Source: Mycolicibacterium komossense
GTDB lineage: Bacteria; Actinomycetota; Actinomycetes; Mycobacteriales; Mycobacteriaceae
Reading direction: 5' to 3'
DNA: 46,779 nucleotides
NCBI RefSeq assembly: GCF_025822605.1
Contig: NZ_JACKTY010000016.1
Location: forward strand, 1-46,779
The stretch's first letter is position 1, and every line of letters begins with the position of its first letter. A model generated the notes under the pieces. The model did not search any database, was not told where the DNA came from, and worked only from the letters and a program-made list of their open reading frames with translations. Shown here one piece after another: positions 16,872 to 24,571 of this stretch. Position numbers and translations under genes: made by a program.

Positions 16872-17804
16872 ATGGCTGAGAATGGTTGCGTGGACACCCG
16901 CCGGCTGCGCCTGCTGCTGGCGTTGTCGCGGCTGGGTTCGATGCGGGAAGTCGCCGACGCCTACCGGCTGACCACGTCCACGGTCTCCCAGCAGATCGCC
17001 GCCTTGTCCAAGGAGACCAACGCGCAGCTGATCGAACCCGACGGCCGCCGCGTCCGACTCACCCCGGCGGGTCAACGACTGGCCGATCACGCGGTGACGA
17101 TTCTCGCGGCGGTCGACGCCGCCCGGCTGGATCTCGATCCGGACGCCGACCCGGCGGGGACGGTCCGGGTCGGCGGTTTCGCCACCGGTATCCGGCTGTC
17201 GTTGATGCCGGTGCTGACGGAACTGGCGCTCACCCACCCCAAGGTGGAGGTGGTGATCAGCGAGTACGAACCCGTCGAAGCTTTCGCCCTACTCGCCGAG
17301 GACGCCCTCGACCTGGCAATGGCCTACGACTACAACCTCGCGCCGGCAGCCCCGGACGCCGTGTTGGAAGCGGTGCCGCTGTGGTCGACCGTGTGGGGAC
17401 TGGGCGTGCCGGATAACGCAGCGCAGGGACCCGCCGATCTCACGTCGTATGCGAACCACCGCTGGATCGTCAATTCCCGCAACACAGCGGACGAGGATGC
17501 CGTACGCACACTCGCGGCGCTGGCCGGGTTCACCCCACGCATCTGGCATCAGATCGACAGCCTCGACCTAGTCGAGGATCTGATCGCCGCGGGATACGGC
17601 GTTGGCCTGCTGCCACTGAGTCGCCCCACCCGGCCGGGCGTCACAGTCCTGCCGATCGTCGACCCCGAGATCGTGCTGACGGCGTACGCGGTGACCCGAC
17701 GCGGTCGTTCCACCTGGCCTCCGCTGCGACTTTTATTGGACCGGCTGCAACCCCGATCAGCAACCACCCCGTCACAGACGCACTGGCCACGCAACGCCGG
17801 CTGA
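16872..17804 (+). CDS. LysR-type transcriptional regulator
   Basis: 310 residues. The N-terminal winged helix is RLRLLLALSRLGSMREVADA then STVSQQIAALSKE, with RLTPAG closing it. A periplasmic-binding-like effector domain follows (TVRVGGFATGIRLSLMP, VEVVISEYEP, DLAMAYDYN, GVGLLPLS). ATG 16872 is used; GTG 16890 is a possible shorter start. It probably controls the divergent VOC gene and itself. An ATTGTTCA octamer lies just before it and again, inverted, just after it ahead of the pot operon. Confidence 0.88.
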   Translation: MAENGCVDTRRLRLLLALSRLGSMREVADAYRLTTSTVSQQIAALSKETNAQLIEPDGRRVRLTPAGQRLADHAVTILAAVDAARLDLDPDADPAGTVRVGGFATGIRLSLMPVLTELALTHPKVEVVISEYEPVEAFALLAEDALDLAMAYDYNLAPAAPDAVLEAVPLWSTVWGLGVPDNAAQGPADLTSYANHRWIVNSRNTADEDAVRTLAALAGFTPRIWHQIDSLDLVEDLIAAGYGVGLLPLSRPTRPGVTVLPIVDPEIVLTAYAVTRRGRSTWPPLRLLLDRLQPRSATTPSQTHWPRNAG

Positions 17805-17906
17805 ACCGCAGGCACGGTTGAACAATCCGTGACACGTCAATGTCGCGCGCGCAAACCGCCTCCGGCAAGGGAATCCATTGCGAAAATGAAAAAACGTGAC
17901 GGAATC

Positions 17907-17933
17907 GGTTGCGGCCACCCCTCCGATGGGTGA
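17907..17933 (+). promoter_or_regulatory. Candidate SigF-type promoter of the pot operon
   Basis: GGTT (17907-17910), a 17-nt spacer and GGGTGA (17928-17933) loosely fit the mycobacterial SigF pattern GTTT-N15-17-GGGTA. The 12-mer TTGCGGCCACCC recurs in the better-matching promoter at 22290. A short CACCC/GGGTG hairpin is also possible. Confidence 0.35.
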
Positions 17934-17999
17934 TTGTTTTACTCACGGCGGTTCGAATCCTGCCCGGGTTCGGCCAACGAAGTACGAGGAGGATCTGTC

Positions 18000-19199
18000 C
18001 TGACGAAGACCGGCGCTGAAGCCACAGACCAGAAACAGGGACAGGACGGCACGCCCCGCGGATCGGGTAAACCGGTCATCGAGATCGACCACGTCACCAA
18101 ACGCTTCACGGATTACGTTGCCGTGTCCGACGCTGACTTCTCGATCGCATCCGGCGAATTCTTTTCCATGCTGGGCCCGTCCGGCTGCGGTAAGACGACC
18201 ACACTGCGAATGATCGCGGGATTCGAGACACCGACCGAAGGGGCGATCCGCCTCGAGGGTGAGGATGTGTCCCGGGTGCCGCCGCACAAGCGCAACGTCA
18301 ACACCGTGTTCCAGCACTACGCACTGTTCCCACACATGTCGGTGTGGGACAACGTCGCCTACGGCCCGCGCAGCCTCAAACACGACAAAGGTGAGGTCAA
18401 GCGGCGCGTCGACGAGATGCTCGACGTTGTGCGGCTGACCGATTTCGCCCAGCGCAAGCCCTCTCAGCTCTCCGGCGGCCAACAGCAGCGCGTCGCACTC
18501 GCCAGGGCACTGGTGAACTACCCGAGCGCACTGCTGCTCGACGAACCCCTCGGCGCGCTGGATCTCAAGCTGCGGCATGTCATGCAGTTCGAGCTGAAGC
18601 GCATCCAGCGCGAGGTCGGCATCACGTTCGTCTACGTGACCCATGACCAGGAAGAAGCGCTGACCATGAGCGACCGCATCGCGGTCATGAACACCGGCAA
18701 TGTCGAGCAGATCGGTACCCCGACCGAGATCTATGACCGTCCCTCGACGGTGTTCGTCGCCGGCTTCATCGGTCAGGCGAACCTCTGGCACGGCACGCAG
18801 ACGGGACGGGCCAACCGCGATTTCGTCGAGGTCGAGGTACTCGGATCAAAACTGCAGGCCCGCCCAGGTGACACGACGATCGAATCCGGCGGCCAGGCGA
18901 CGCTGATGGTGCGCCCGGAACGAGTCCGAGTTTCCATTGACGCGCCGACCAGTGGCATCGTCTCCGTTCCAGCCACAGTGACCGATCTGACGTTCCAAGG
19001 CCCGGTCCTGCGGCTGCAGCTGGCCGCGGCCGATGGTTCGGCCATCCTCGCGCACGTCGGCGCCGAGCAGGAACTGCCGATGCTGCGTCCCGGCGATCAG
19101 GTCCACGTGGGGTGGCTGCCCGAGGCATCACTGGTGCTCCCCGCCGCCGATATCCCGACCACCGAAGACCTCGAAGAGATGCTCGACGACACCCCGTAA
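18000..19199 (+). CDS. potA: Spermidine/putrescine-type ABC transporter ATPase, apparent CTG start
   Basis: 399 residues. Walker [11 protein letters not shown], signature [15 protein letters not shown], Walker [13 protein letters not shown], switch His in [15 protein letters not shown], then a TOBE domain at the C-terminus. This is the PotA/FbpC-type importer ATPase. No ATG or GTG lies near the ribosome site: GAGGAGG (about 17986-17992) is 7 nt before CTG 18000, giving [16 protein letters not shown] at 17934 would give a longer, non-conserved-looking head. First gene of potA-D-B-C; it energises uptake of polyamines or related cations. Confidence 0.9.
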   Translation: MTKTGAEATDQKQGQDGTPRGSGKPVIEIDHVTKRFTDYVAVSDADFSIASGEFFSMLGPSGCGKTTTLRMIAGFETPTEGAIRLEGEDVSRVPPHKRNVNTVFQHYALFPHMSVWDNVAYGPRSLKHDKGEVKRRVDEMLDVVRLTDFAQRKPSQLSGGQQQRVALARALVNYPSALLLDEPLGALDLKLRHVMQFELKRIQREVGITFVYVTHDQEEALTMSDRIAVMNTGNVEQIGTPTEIYDRPSTVFVAGFIGQANLWHGTQTGRANRDFVEVEVLGSKLQARPGDTTIESGGQATLMVRPERVRVSIDAPTSGIVSVPATVTDLTFQGPVLRLQLAAADGSAILAHVGAEQELPMLRPGDQVHVGWLPEASLVLPAADIPTTEDLEEMLDDTP

Positions 19200-19265
19200 C
19201 CGGCACCCGCGCCGAACCCCGCCGCACGCCCCTTACCTCCAGGACCAACGAAAGGCACTGCCGCC

Positions 19266-20486
19266 ATGGCCCCCTCCAAAGACAACGACTTCGACAACGC
19301 GGACCCCCGACTGCTGGCGCGAATCGCAGCCAACCCGGCCTCCCGCCGGCGCTTCATCGGCGGCGGCGCCGCCGCCGCTGCCGCGCTGGTTCTCGGCCCC
19401 TCGTTCCTCGCCGCCTGCGGCTCGAAGAGCAGCTCAGGTGGTGGCAGCACTGCGGCGGCGGCGCCGTCCGACGACGGTTCGCCTGCCACCGGCACGCTGC
19501 GAATCTCGAACTGGCCCCTGTACATGGCCGACGGTTTCGTCGCGGCCTTCCAGAAGGCGTCGGGGCTGACAGTGGATTACAAGGAAGACTTCAACGACAA
19601 CGAGGAGTGGTTCGCCAAGAACAAGGACCCGCTCTCGCGCAAGCAGGACATCGGCGCCGACCTCGTCGTACCGACCCAGTTCATGGCGGCCCGCCTCAAT
19701 GGACTCGGCTGGCTCAATCCGATCAATCACGACCGGGTGAAGAACTTCACCAACCTGCGTCCCGACCTGCTCAACGCCAGCATCGACCCGGGCCGAAAGT
19801 TCTCCGCGCCGTACATGTCGGGCATGACCGCACTGGCCTACAACAAGGCCGCCACCGGCCGGCCGATCACCACGATCGACGATCTGTGGGATCCCGCATT
19901 CAAGGGCAAGGTCAGCTTGCTGTCCGATATGCAGGACGGCCTCGGCATGCTGATGCTCTCCCAGGGCAGCTCGCTGGAAGAACCCACCGAGCAGACGGTG
20001 CAGAAGGCTGTCGACCTGGTCAAGGAACAGAAGGACAAGGGTCAGATCCGCCGGTTCACCGGCAACGACTACGCAGACGACCTGGCGGCGGGCAATATCG
20101 CTATCGCCCAGGCTTATTCGGGTGACGTGGTGCAGTTGAAGGCGGACAACCCCGATCTGGACTTCGTCGTCCCGGAATCCGGTGGCACGTGGTTCATCGA
20201 CACCCAGGTGATCCCGTACACCACGCAGAACCAGAAGGCCGCCGAAGAGTGGATCAACTATGTCTACGACAAGCCGAACTACGCCAAGCTGGTCGCGTTC
20301 ACCCAGTACGTCCCGGTGCTGGCGGATATGGTCGATGAGCTCAACAAGATCGACCCGAAGCTCGGGGCGAACCCGTTGATCAGCCCGCCGCAGGCCACGC
20401 TGGACAAACTGAAGTCGTGGGCGGCGCTCACCGACGAGCAGACTCAGGCCTTCAACACCGCGTACGCCGCCGTCACCGGCAGCTGA
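19266..20486 (+). CDS. potD: Polyamine-type ABC transporter substrate-binding lipoprotein
   Basis: 406 residues. The head contains a Tat-like twin-arginine motif (SRRRFIGGG) followed by a hydrophobic stretch and lipobox FLAAC, so it is predicted to be exported and lipidated. The mature part matches PotD/PotF: LRISNWPLYMADGFVAAFQK, GADLVVPTQFMAARL, DDLWDPAFKGKVSLLSD, GDVVQLKADNPDLDFVVPE. It captures the substrate outside the membrane for PotB/PotC. Starts 66 bp after potA. Confidence 0.91.
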   Translation: MAPSKDNDFDNADPRLLARIAANPASRRRFIGGGAAAAAALVLGPSFLAACGSKSSSGGGSTAAAAPSDDGSPATGTLRISNWPLYMADGFVAAFQKASGLTVDYKEDFNDNEEWFAKNKDPLSRKQDIGADLVVPTQFMAARLNGLGWLNPINHDRVKNFTNLRPDLLNASIDPGRKFSAPYMSGMTALAYNKAATGRPITTIDDLWDPAFKGKVSLLSDMQDGLGMLMLSQGSSLEEPTEQTVQKAVDLVKEQKDKGQIRRFTGNDYADDLAAGNIAIAQAYSGDVVQLKADNPDLDFVVPESGGTWFIDTQVIPYTTQNQKAAEEWINYVYDKPNYAKLVAFTQYVPVLADMVDELNKIDPKLGANPLISPPQATLDKLKSWAALTDEQTQAFNTAYAAVTGS

Positions 20487-20487
20487 G

Positions 20488-21363
20488 ATGGCAGGTGTAG
20501 CCAGCAGCAGCCGTCAGCGGAGCAAGATCGCTCCGTATCTGATGATTCTGCCCGCGCTCGCGTACTTGGCAATCTTCTTCGTCGTCCCGTTCTGGTCGCT
20601 GTTCCGCACCTCGCTGTCGTCATCGGGCGGCTCGATCTACATGCCGACACTGACCTTCAACTGGGACTTCGGCAACTACGCCCACGCGTTCTCGGCATAT
20701 CAGGATCAGATCCTGCGGTCACTGGGGTATGCATTCACGGCAACCGTTGTGTCGCTGCTGATTTCGTATCCGCTGGCCTACGTGATCGCGTTCAAGTCGG
20801 GTCGGTACAAGAACCTGCTGCTCGGCCTGGTCATCCTGCCGTTCTTCGTGACGTTCCTGATCCGCACGCTGGCCTGGAAGACGATCCTGGCCGACGACGG
20901 ATTCGTGGTGCAGACCCTGGACGCGATCGGGGTACTGCCCCACGACGGGCGACTGCTGTCCACGGCCTGGGCGGTGATCGGTGGTCTGATCTACAACTCG
21001 ATGACGTTCATGATCCTGCCGCTGTATGTCAGCCTGGAGAAGATCGACCCGAGATTGCTCGAGGCGTCAAAAGACCTGTACTCCAGCAATGTCCGGGCGT
21101 TCAGCAAGGTGATCCTGCCGCTGTCGCTGCCCGGCGTGCTGGCGGGCAGCCTGCTGGTCTTCATTCCGGCGATGGGCGATTTCATCAACGCCGACTATCT
21201 GGGCAGCACACAGACCACCATGATCGGCAACGTCATCCAGAAACAGTTCCTGGTGGTCAAAGACTATCCGGGAGCGGCGGCGCTGAGCTTCGTGCTGATG
21301 GCGCTGATCCTCGCCGGCGTGCTGTCCTATACCCGGGCACTGGGCACGGAGGACCTGGTATGA
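20488..21363 (+). CDS. potB: Polyamine-type ABC transporter permease
   Basis: 291 residues, six membrane segments. The EAA loop contacting the ATPase is visible as LEASKDLYSSNVRAFSKVIL followed by PLSLPGVLAG. The start lies one base after the potD stop, and the stop overlaps potC by 4 bp (ATGA), so the operon is tightly coupled. Confidence 0.91.
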   Translation: MAGVASSSRQRSKIAPYLMILPALAYLAIFFVVPFWSLFRTSLSSSGGSIYMPTLTFNWDFGNYAHAFSAYQDQILRSLGYAFTATVVSLLISYPLAYVIAFKSGRYKNLLLGLVILPFFVTFLIRTLAWKTILADDGFVVQTLDAIGVLPHDGRLLSTAWAVIGGLIYNSMTFMILPLYVSLEKIDPRLLEASKDLYSSNVRAFSKVILPLSLPGVLAGSLLVFIPAMGDFINADYLGSTQTTMIGNVIQKQFLVVKDYPGAAALSFVLMALILAGVLSYTRALGTEDLV

Positions 21364-22220
21364 CACTGCAAGAGGCCACCGCGGTACTCGACGCGATCGA
21401 CACCAAGCGTTCGAAGGGCAGGCGCAGTCTTGGCGGCGGCAAGCTCGGCGACATCGTCTTGAAGGCGATCGCCGGCCTGGTGATGCTGTACATCTTCCTA
21501 CCGATCTTCGTGATCGTCGCCTTCTCGTTCAACCACCCCGCAGGCAAGTTCAACTACACCTGGCAGGGCTTCACGCTGGACAACTGGGCCCATCCGTTCA
21601 AGTATCCGGCGTTGACCAAGGCCATGCAGATGAGCCTGTCGGTGGCGGCGCTGTCCACTCTGATCGCGGTGGTTCTCGGCACGCTGCTCGCCATCGCCCT
21701 TGTGCGGCAACGTTTCCGGGGTAACAAGGCGGTCGAGACGTTCCTGGTGCTTCCGCTGACCGCTCCTGAGGTCGTGATGGGCGCCTCGCTGCTGACGCTG
21801 TTCCTGGATCTGGGCTGGGCGACCGGTTTCGGCACCATCCTGATAGCGCACGTGGCGTTCGAGATCAGTTTCATCGCGATGACGGTGCGGGCCCGGGTCC
21901 GCGGCTTCGACTGGACACTCGAGGATGCCTCGATGGACCTGGGCGCCAGTCCGGCCCGGACCTTCTTCAAGGTGACGCTGCCACTGATCGTCCCCGGCAT
22001 CGTCGCGGCGGCCATGCTGTCGTTCGCTCTCTCGCTCGACGATTTCATCATCACCTATTTCGTCAGCGGCTCCACGGTCACCTACCCGCTGTTCGTCAAC
22101 GCTGCGGTGAAGGCCGCGGTGCCACCGCAGATCAACGTCATCGCGACCGCGATTCTGGTGGTCAGCCTGGTCCTCCTGGGGGCCGGGACGCTGTATCGCC
22201 GCAAGAAGCTCGATGCCTGA
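21360..22220 (+). CDS. potC: Polyamine-type ABC transporter permease
   Basis: 286 residues, six membrane segments preceded by a charged cytoplasmic head of about 35 residues. EAA loop: LEDASMDLGASPARTFFKVT, then LPLIVPGIVAA. FALSLDDFIITYFVSG is the typical PotC stretch. Last gene of the importer operon; no terminator hairpin with a T tract is visible in the 105 bp that follow. Confidence 0.91.
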   Translation: MTLQEATAVLDAIDTKRSKGRRSLGGGKLGDIVLKAIAGLVMLYIFLPIFVIVAFSFNHPAGKFNYTWQGFTLDNWAHPFKYPALTKAMQMSLSVAALSTLIAVVLGTLLAIALVRQRFRGNKAVETFLVLPLTAPEVVMGASLLTLFLDLGWATGFGTILIAHVAFEISFIAMTVRARVRGFDWTLEDASMDLGASPARTFFKVTLPLIVPGIVAAAMLSFALSLDDFIITYFVSGSTVTYPLFVNAAVKAAVPPQINVIATAILVVSLVLLGAGTLYRRKKLDA

Positions 22221-22289
22221 CCTCACCGGGCCGACCGATGCCGCCGAGGGAACGAGGCGGTTGAGAAGCCAGGCGGGTTAGGCAATCCA

Positions 22290-22314
22290 GTTTGCGGCCA
22301 CCCGCATTCGGGTA
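22290..22314 (+). promoter_or_regulatory. SigF-type promoter of the DUF1206 gene
   Basis: GTTT (22290-22293), 16-nt spacer, GGGTA (22310-22314): a full match to the mycobacterial SigF consensus. The start site would fall about 22321-22323, only a few bases before ATG 22326. No ribosome site is present, consistent with a leaderless or near-leaderless message. Confidence 0.6.
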
Positions 22315-22325
22315 CCGAAATTGAC

Positions 22326-23144
22326 ATGGCCGAAAGTCGAGTTCACGGTGCGGTGGAACAGGCGACCAGCACGGCCGCGTTCGAGAAGGCGGCCCGGGCA
22401 GGTTATGCAGTAAGCGGAGTGCTACACCTGTTGATCGCCTACATCATTGCCATGCTGGCATTCGGTGTCGGCGGCAACGCCGACCAGTCCGGCGCCCTGG
22501 CAGCCCTGGCCAGCAAGAGCGGAGGCGCCGTCGCCCTCTGGGTCGCCGCCGTCGGGTTGTTCGGGCTGGCGCTGTGGCGCGTCGCGGAGGCGGTGGTCGG
22601 GTCGCATCCCACCGACCCGACCGACAACGACGAAGGCATGGAGAAGCAGTTCAACCGGATCAAATCGATAGCGCTGGCGATCGTCTACTGTGCGCTGGCG
22701 GTCTCGGCGATCAGATTCGCCAGCGGCGGCGGGCAGTCCAGTGGAGCGCAGAACGCCGGGATGTCGGCGCAGTTGATGCAATCCGGTTGGGGTAAAACGG
22801 TTCTCATCATCGTGGGGCTGACCGTCATCATCATCGGCGGATACCACGTCTACAAAGGCGCCACCAAGAAGTTCCTCGAGGACCTCACGGTGTCCGGCGG
22901 CTCAGTGATCACGCCGCTGGGGATGACCGGGTACATCGCCAAGGGTGCGGCCTTTACCGGTGCGGGCATCCTGGTCGTCGTCGCCACCCTCACCGCCGCC
23001 CCGGCCAAAGCCGCCGGTATCGATGCTGCGGTGAAAACGTTGGGGCAGGCACCATTCGGGAAGATACTGCTGCTCATTGCCGCACTCGGGATCGCCGCCT
23101 ACGGCACCTACTGTTTCGCGATGGCGCGCTTCGCGCGGATGTGA
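22326..23144 (+). CDS. DUF1206 integral membrane protein
   Basis: 272 residues with six hydrophobic segments in three repeated pairs. The DUF1206 signature recurs as ARAGYAVSGVLHLLIAYI near residue 27, IKSIALAIVYCALAVSAIRF mid-protein and GMTGYIAKGAAFTGAGILV in the third repeat, each followed by a helix ending in W/Y-R/K (LWRVAEA; YHVYKGATKKF). Function is unknown; the family is common in actinobacteria. A SigF-type promoter directly upstream suggests stress or stationary-phase expression. Confidence 0.9.
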   Translation: MAESRVHGAVEQATSTAAFEKAARAGYAVSGVLHLLIAYIIAMLAFGVGGNADQSGALAALASKSGGAVALWVAAVGLFGLALWRVAEAVVGSHPTDPTDNDEGMEKQFNRIKSIALAIVYCALAVSAIRFASGGGQSSGAQNAGMSAQLMQSGWGKTVLIIVGLTVIIIGGYHVYKGATKKFLEDLTVSGGSVITPLGMTGYIAKGAAFTGAGILVVVATLTAAPAKAAGIDAAVKTLGQAPFGKILLLIAALGIAAYGTYCFAMARFARM

Positions 23145-23164
23145 TCTGCGGGCCGACCATCTGG

Positions 23165-23953
23165 TCAGGGAGCGAAGTAGCGCAACCTGCTGATGGACCG
23201 GTCGCGGGTGAAATCGGCGATCAGCACACCCCGCTCGTCGCCGTTGACGACGGACACCGCGATTGCCGGCCCCGCGGCGATGTACTTGGCGAAGTGGGCA
23301 CCACGTAAACGACCGGTCAGCTGTTCGAGCCCGATCGGTGAGGCGTCACCCAGGATGACGGCCGCACTGCCCAGCAGGCGACGGGTGGTCACTTCGTCCC
23401 CGCCGGCCACCGCACCCAACAGGCCGTCGAGTGTGCGCCGAGCCGAGGTTCCGACGCGTCGAAGTCCCCGCACGAAGCCGATCGCGCCACCGGGGCCTTG
23501 ATTGGCCAGTAGCGCACGCGCCAATGCCAGTCCCGGCGCAGCCGCCCGCAGACCGTGCCTGCCGAACTGGAGGATCATCGGCGGCAGCTCCCAATATGCC
23601 TGCAGTTCGGCAATTTTGAGCTCGCCCCCGGACTCCCGGACGCTGTAGCGCAGGAACGCGGGGATCGCCATCACCACAGCGGAACCCATCCGTACGTCGA
23701 GGGTGAGGTCGCGTAGCACCGTCGAGCCGCTGACGATATCGGCAGTGCTGCGATAGGACAGCTGACGGGGGCCGATGAAGGTGTCGAAGAAGGCGCTGAT
23801 CTGATCTGGCCCGATATGCGGCCGCGATCCGACCGGATCCTCGACCCGCCCGTCGGGGGTGAACAGTCCGACCCACCCGCTGCGGTCCCCGCGGCCGGCG
23901 GCCTGCAGTGACCGCTCGGCCGCGGCGAGAATCTCCCTGTCGTTCTGAGTCAT
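23165..23953 (-). CDS. NTF2/SnoaL-like domain protein
   Basis: 262 residues. The first 130 fit the ketosteroid-isomerase-like NTF2 fold: ILAAAERSLQAAGRGDRSGWVGLFTPDGRVEDPVGSRPHIG, FFDTFIGP, a pocket-forming beta-sheet and ELKIAELQAYWELPP. The second half is a different helical region (LRRVGTSARRTLDGLLGAVA) ending in a beta-strand-rich tail, not recognised. No signal peptide. It is encoded just downstream of pncA on the same strand (8 bp after its stop). Confidence 0.77.
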   Translation of the reverse strand: MTQNDREILAAAERSLQAAGRGDRSGWVGLFTPDGRVEDPVGSRPHIGPDQISAFFDTFIGPRQLSYRSTADIVSGSTVLRDLTLDVRMGSAVVMAIPAFLRYSVRESGGELKIAELQAYWELPPMILQFGRHGLRAAAPGLALARALLANQGPGGAIGFVRGLRRVGTSARRTLDGLLGAVAGGDEVTTRRLLGSAAVILGDASPIGLEQLTGRLRGAHFAKYIAAGPAIAVSVVNGDERGVLIADFTRDRSISRLRYFAP

Positions 23954-23961
23954 CCGGATGA

Positions 23962-24534
23962 TCAGTCGAAAGTCTTTGCTGAACCGACGATTTCGACGTC
24001 GGCTCGGCGGAGTTCGGCAACGGCCCGCGCGGTCGATTCCGGTGCCACTCCCGCGGTCAAGTCGAGCAGCACCCTGGTGCTGAACCCGGCGCGGGCTGCG
24101 TCGGCCGCGGTGGCCCGCACGCAGTAATCGGTGGCGATGCCGACCACGTCGACCTCGTCCACCTCGCGGTGGCGCAGCCAGTCCGCCAGCGGCGTCTGGG
24201 TGCCGTCAGCACCTTCGAACCCGCTATACGCCGCGGCGTAGGCGCCCTTGCGGAACACCGCTTCGACCGCGCCGGTGTCGAGGTCGGGATGAAACTCCGC
24301 GCCGACGGTCTCGGCCACACAGTGACGTGGCCAGGAGTCCGTGTAGTCGGGCTGATCCGAGAAGTGCTCGCCGGGGTCGACGTGGAAATCCTTGGTGGCC
24401 ACGACGTGGTCATAGCCGTGGTCGCCGGTGAGTCGTTCGCTGATGGCGCGTGCAACGTCGCTACCGCCGGCCACAGCCAGCGAGCCACCCTCGCAGAAAT
24501 CGTTCTGGACATCGACGATGATCAGCGCTCGCAT
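23962..24534 (-). CDS. pncA: Nicotinamidase/pyrazinamidase PncA
   Basis: 190 residues starting MRALIIVDVQNDFCEGGSLAV, close to the 186-residue M. tuberculosis enzyme as I remember it. Catalytic Asp8, Lys96 and Cys138 and metal ligands Asp49, His51, His57 and His71 are all present. It deamidates nicotinamide to nicotinate for NAD salvage; the M. tuberculosis enzyme also activates pyrazinamide. Residue 137 is Tyr (ATDYCVR) where M. tuberculosis has His, which is common outside that species. The frame extends upstream but the family start is at 24534. Confidence 0.95.
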   Translation of the reverse strand: MRALIIVDVQNDFCEGGSLAVAGGSDVARAISERLTGDHGYDHVVATKDFHVDPGEHFSDQPDYTDSWPRHCVAETVGAEFHPDLDTGAVEAVFRKGAYAAAYSGFEGADGTQTPLADWLRHREVDEVDVVGIATDYCVRATAADAARAGFSTRVLLDLTAGVAPESTARAVAELRRADVEIVGSAKTFD

Positions 24535-24571
24535 GATTCCACCGTATCCGCCGATAGGGAAAGCCGATACG

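Noticed and set aside
17946..17976. GGTTCGAATCC, a T-loop-like sequence followed by CCA, possible tRNA or attachment-site remnant before potA
   Set aside because: The T-stem does not pair properly and no acceptor, D or anticodon arm can be built from the preceding 60 bases.
18331..18345. ACACATGTCGG inside potA, resembling the TetR palindrome
   Set aside because: Only the central part matches, the arms do not pair and it lies deep inside coding sequence.
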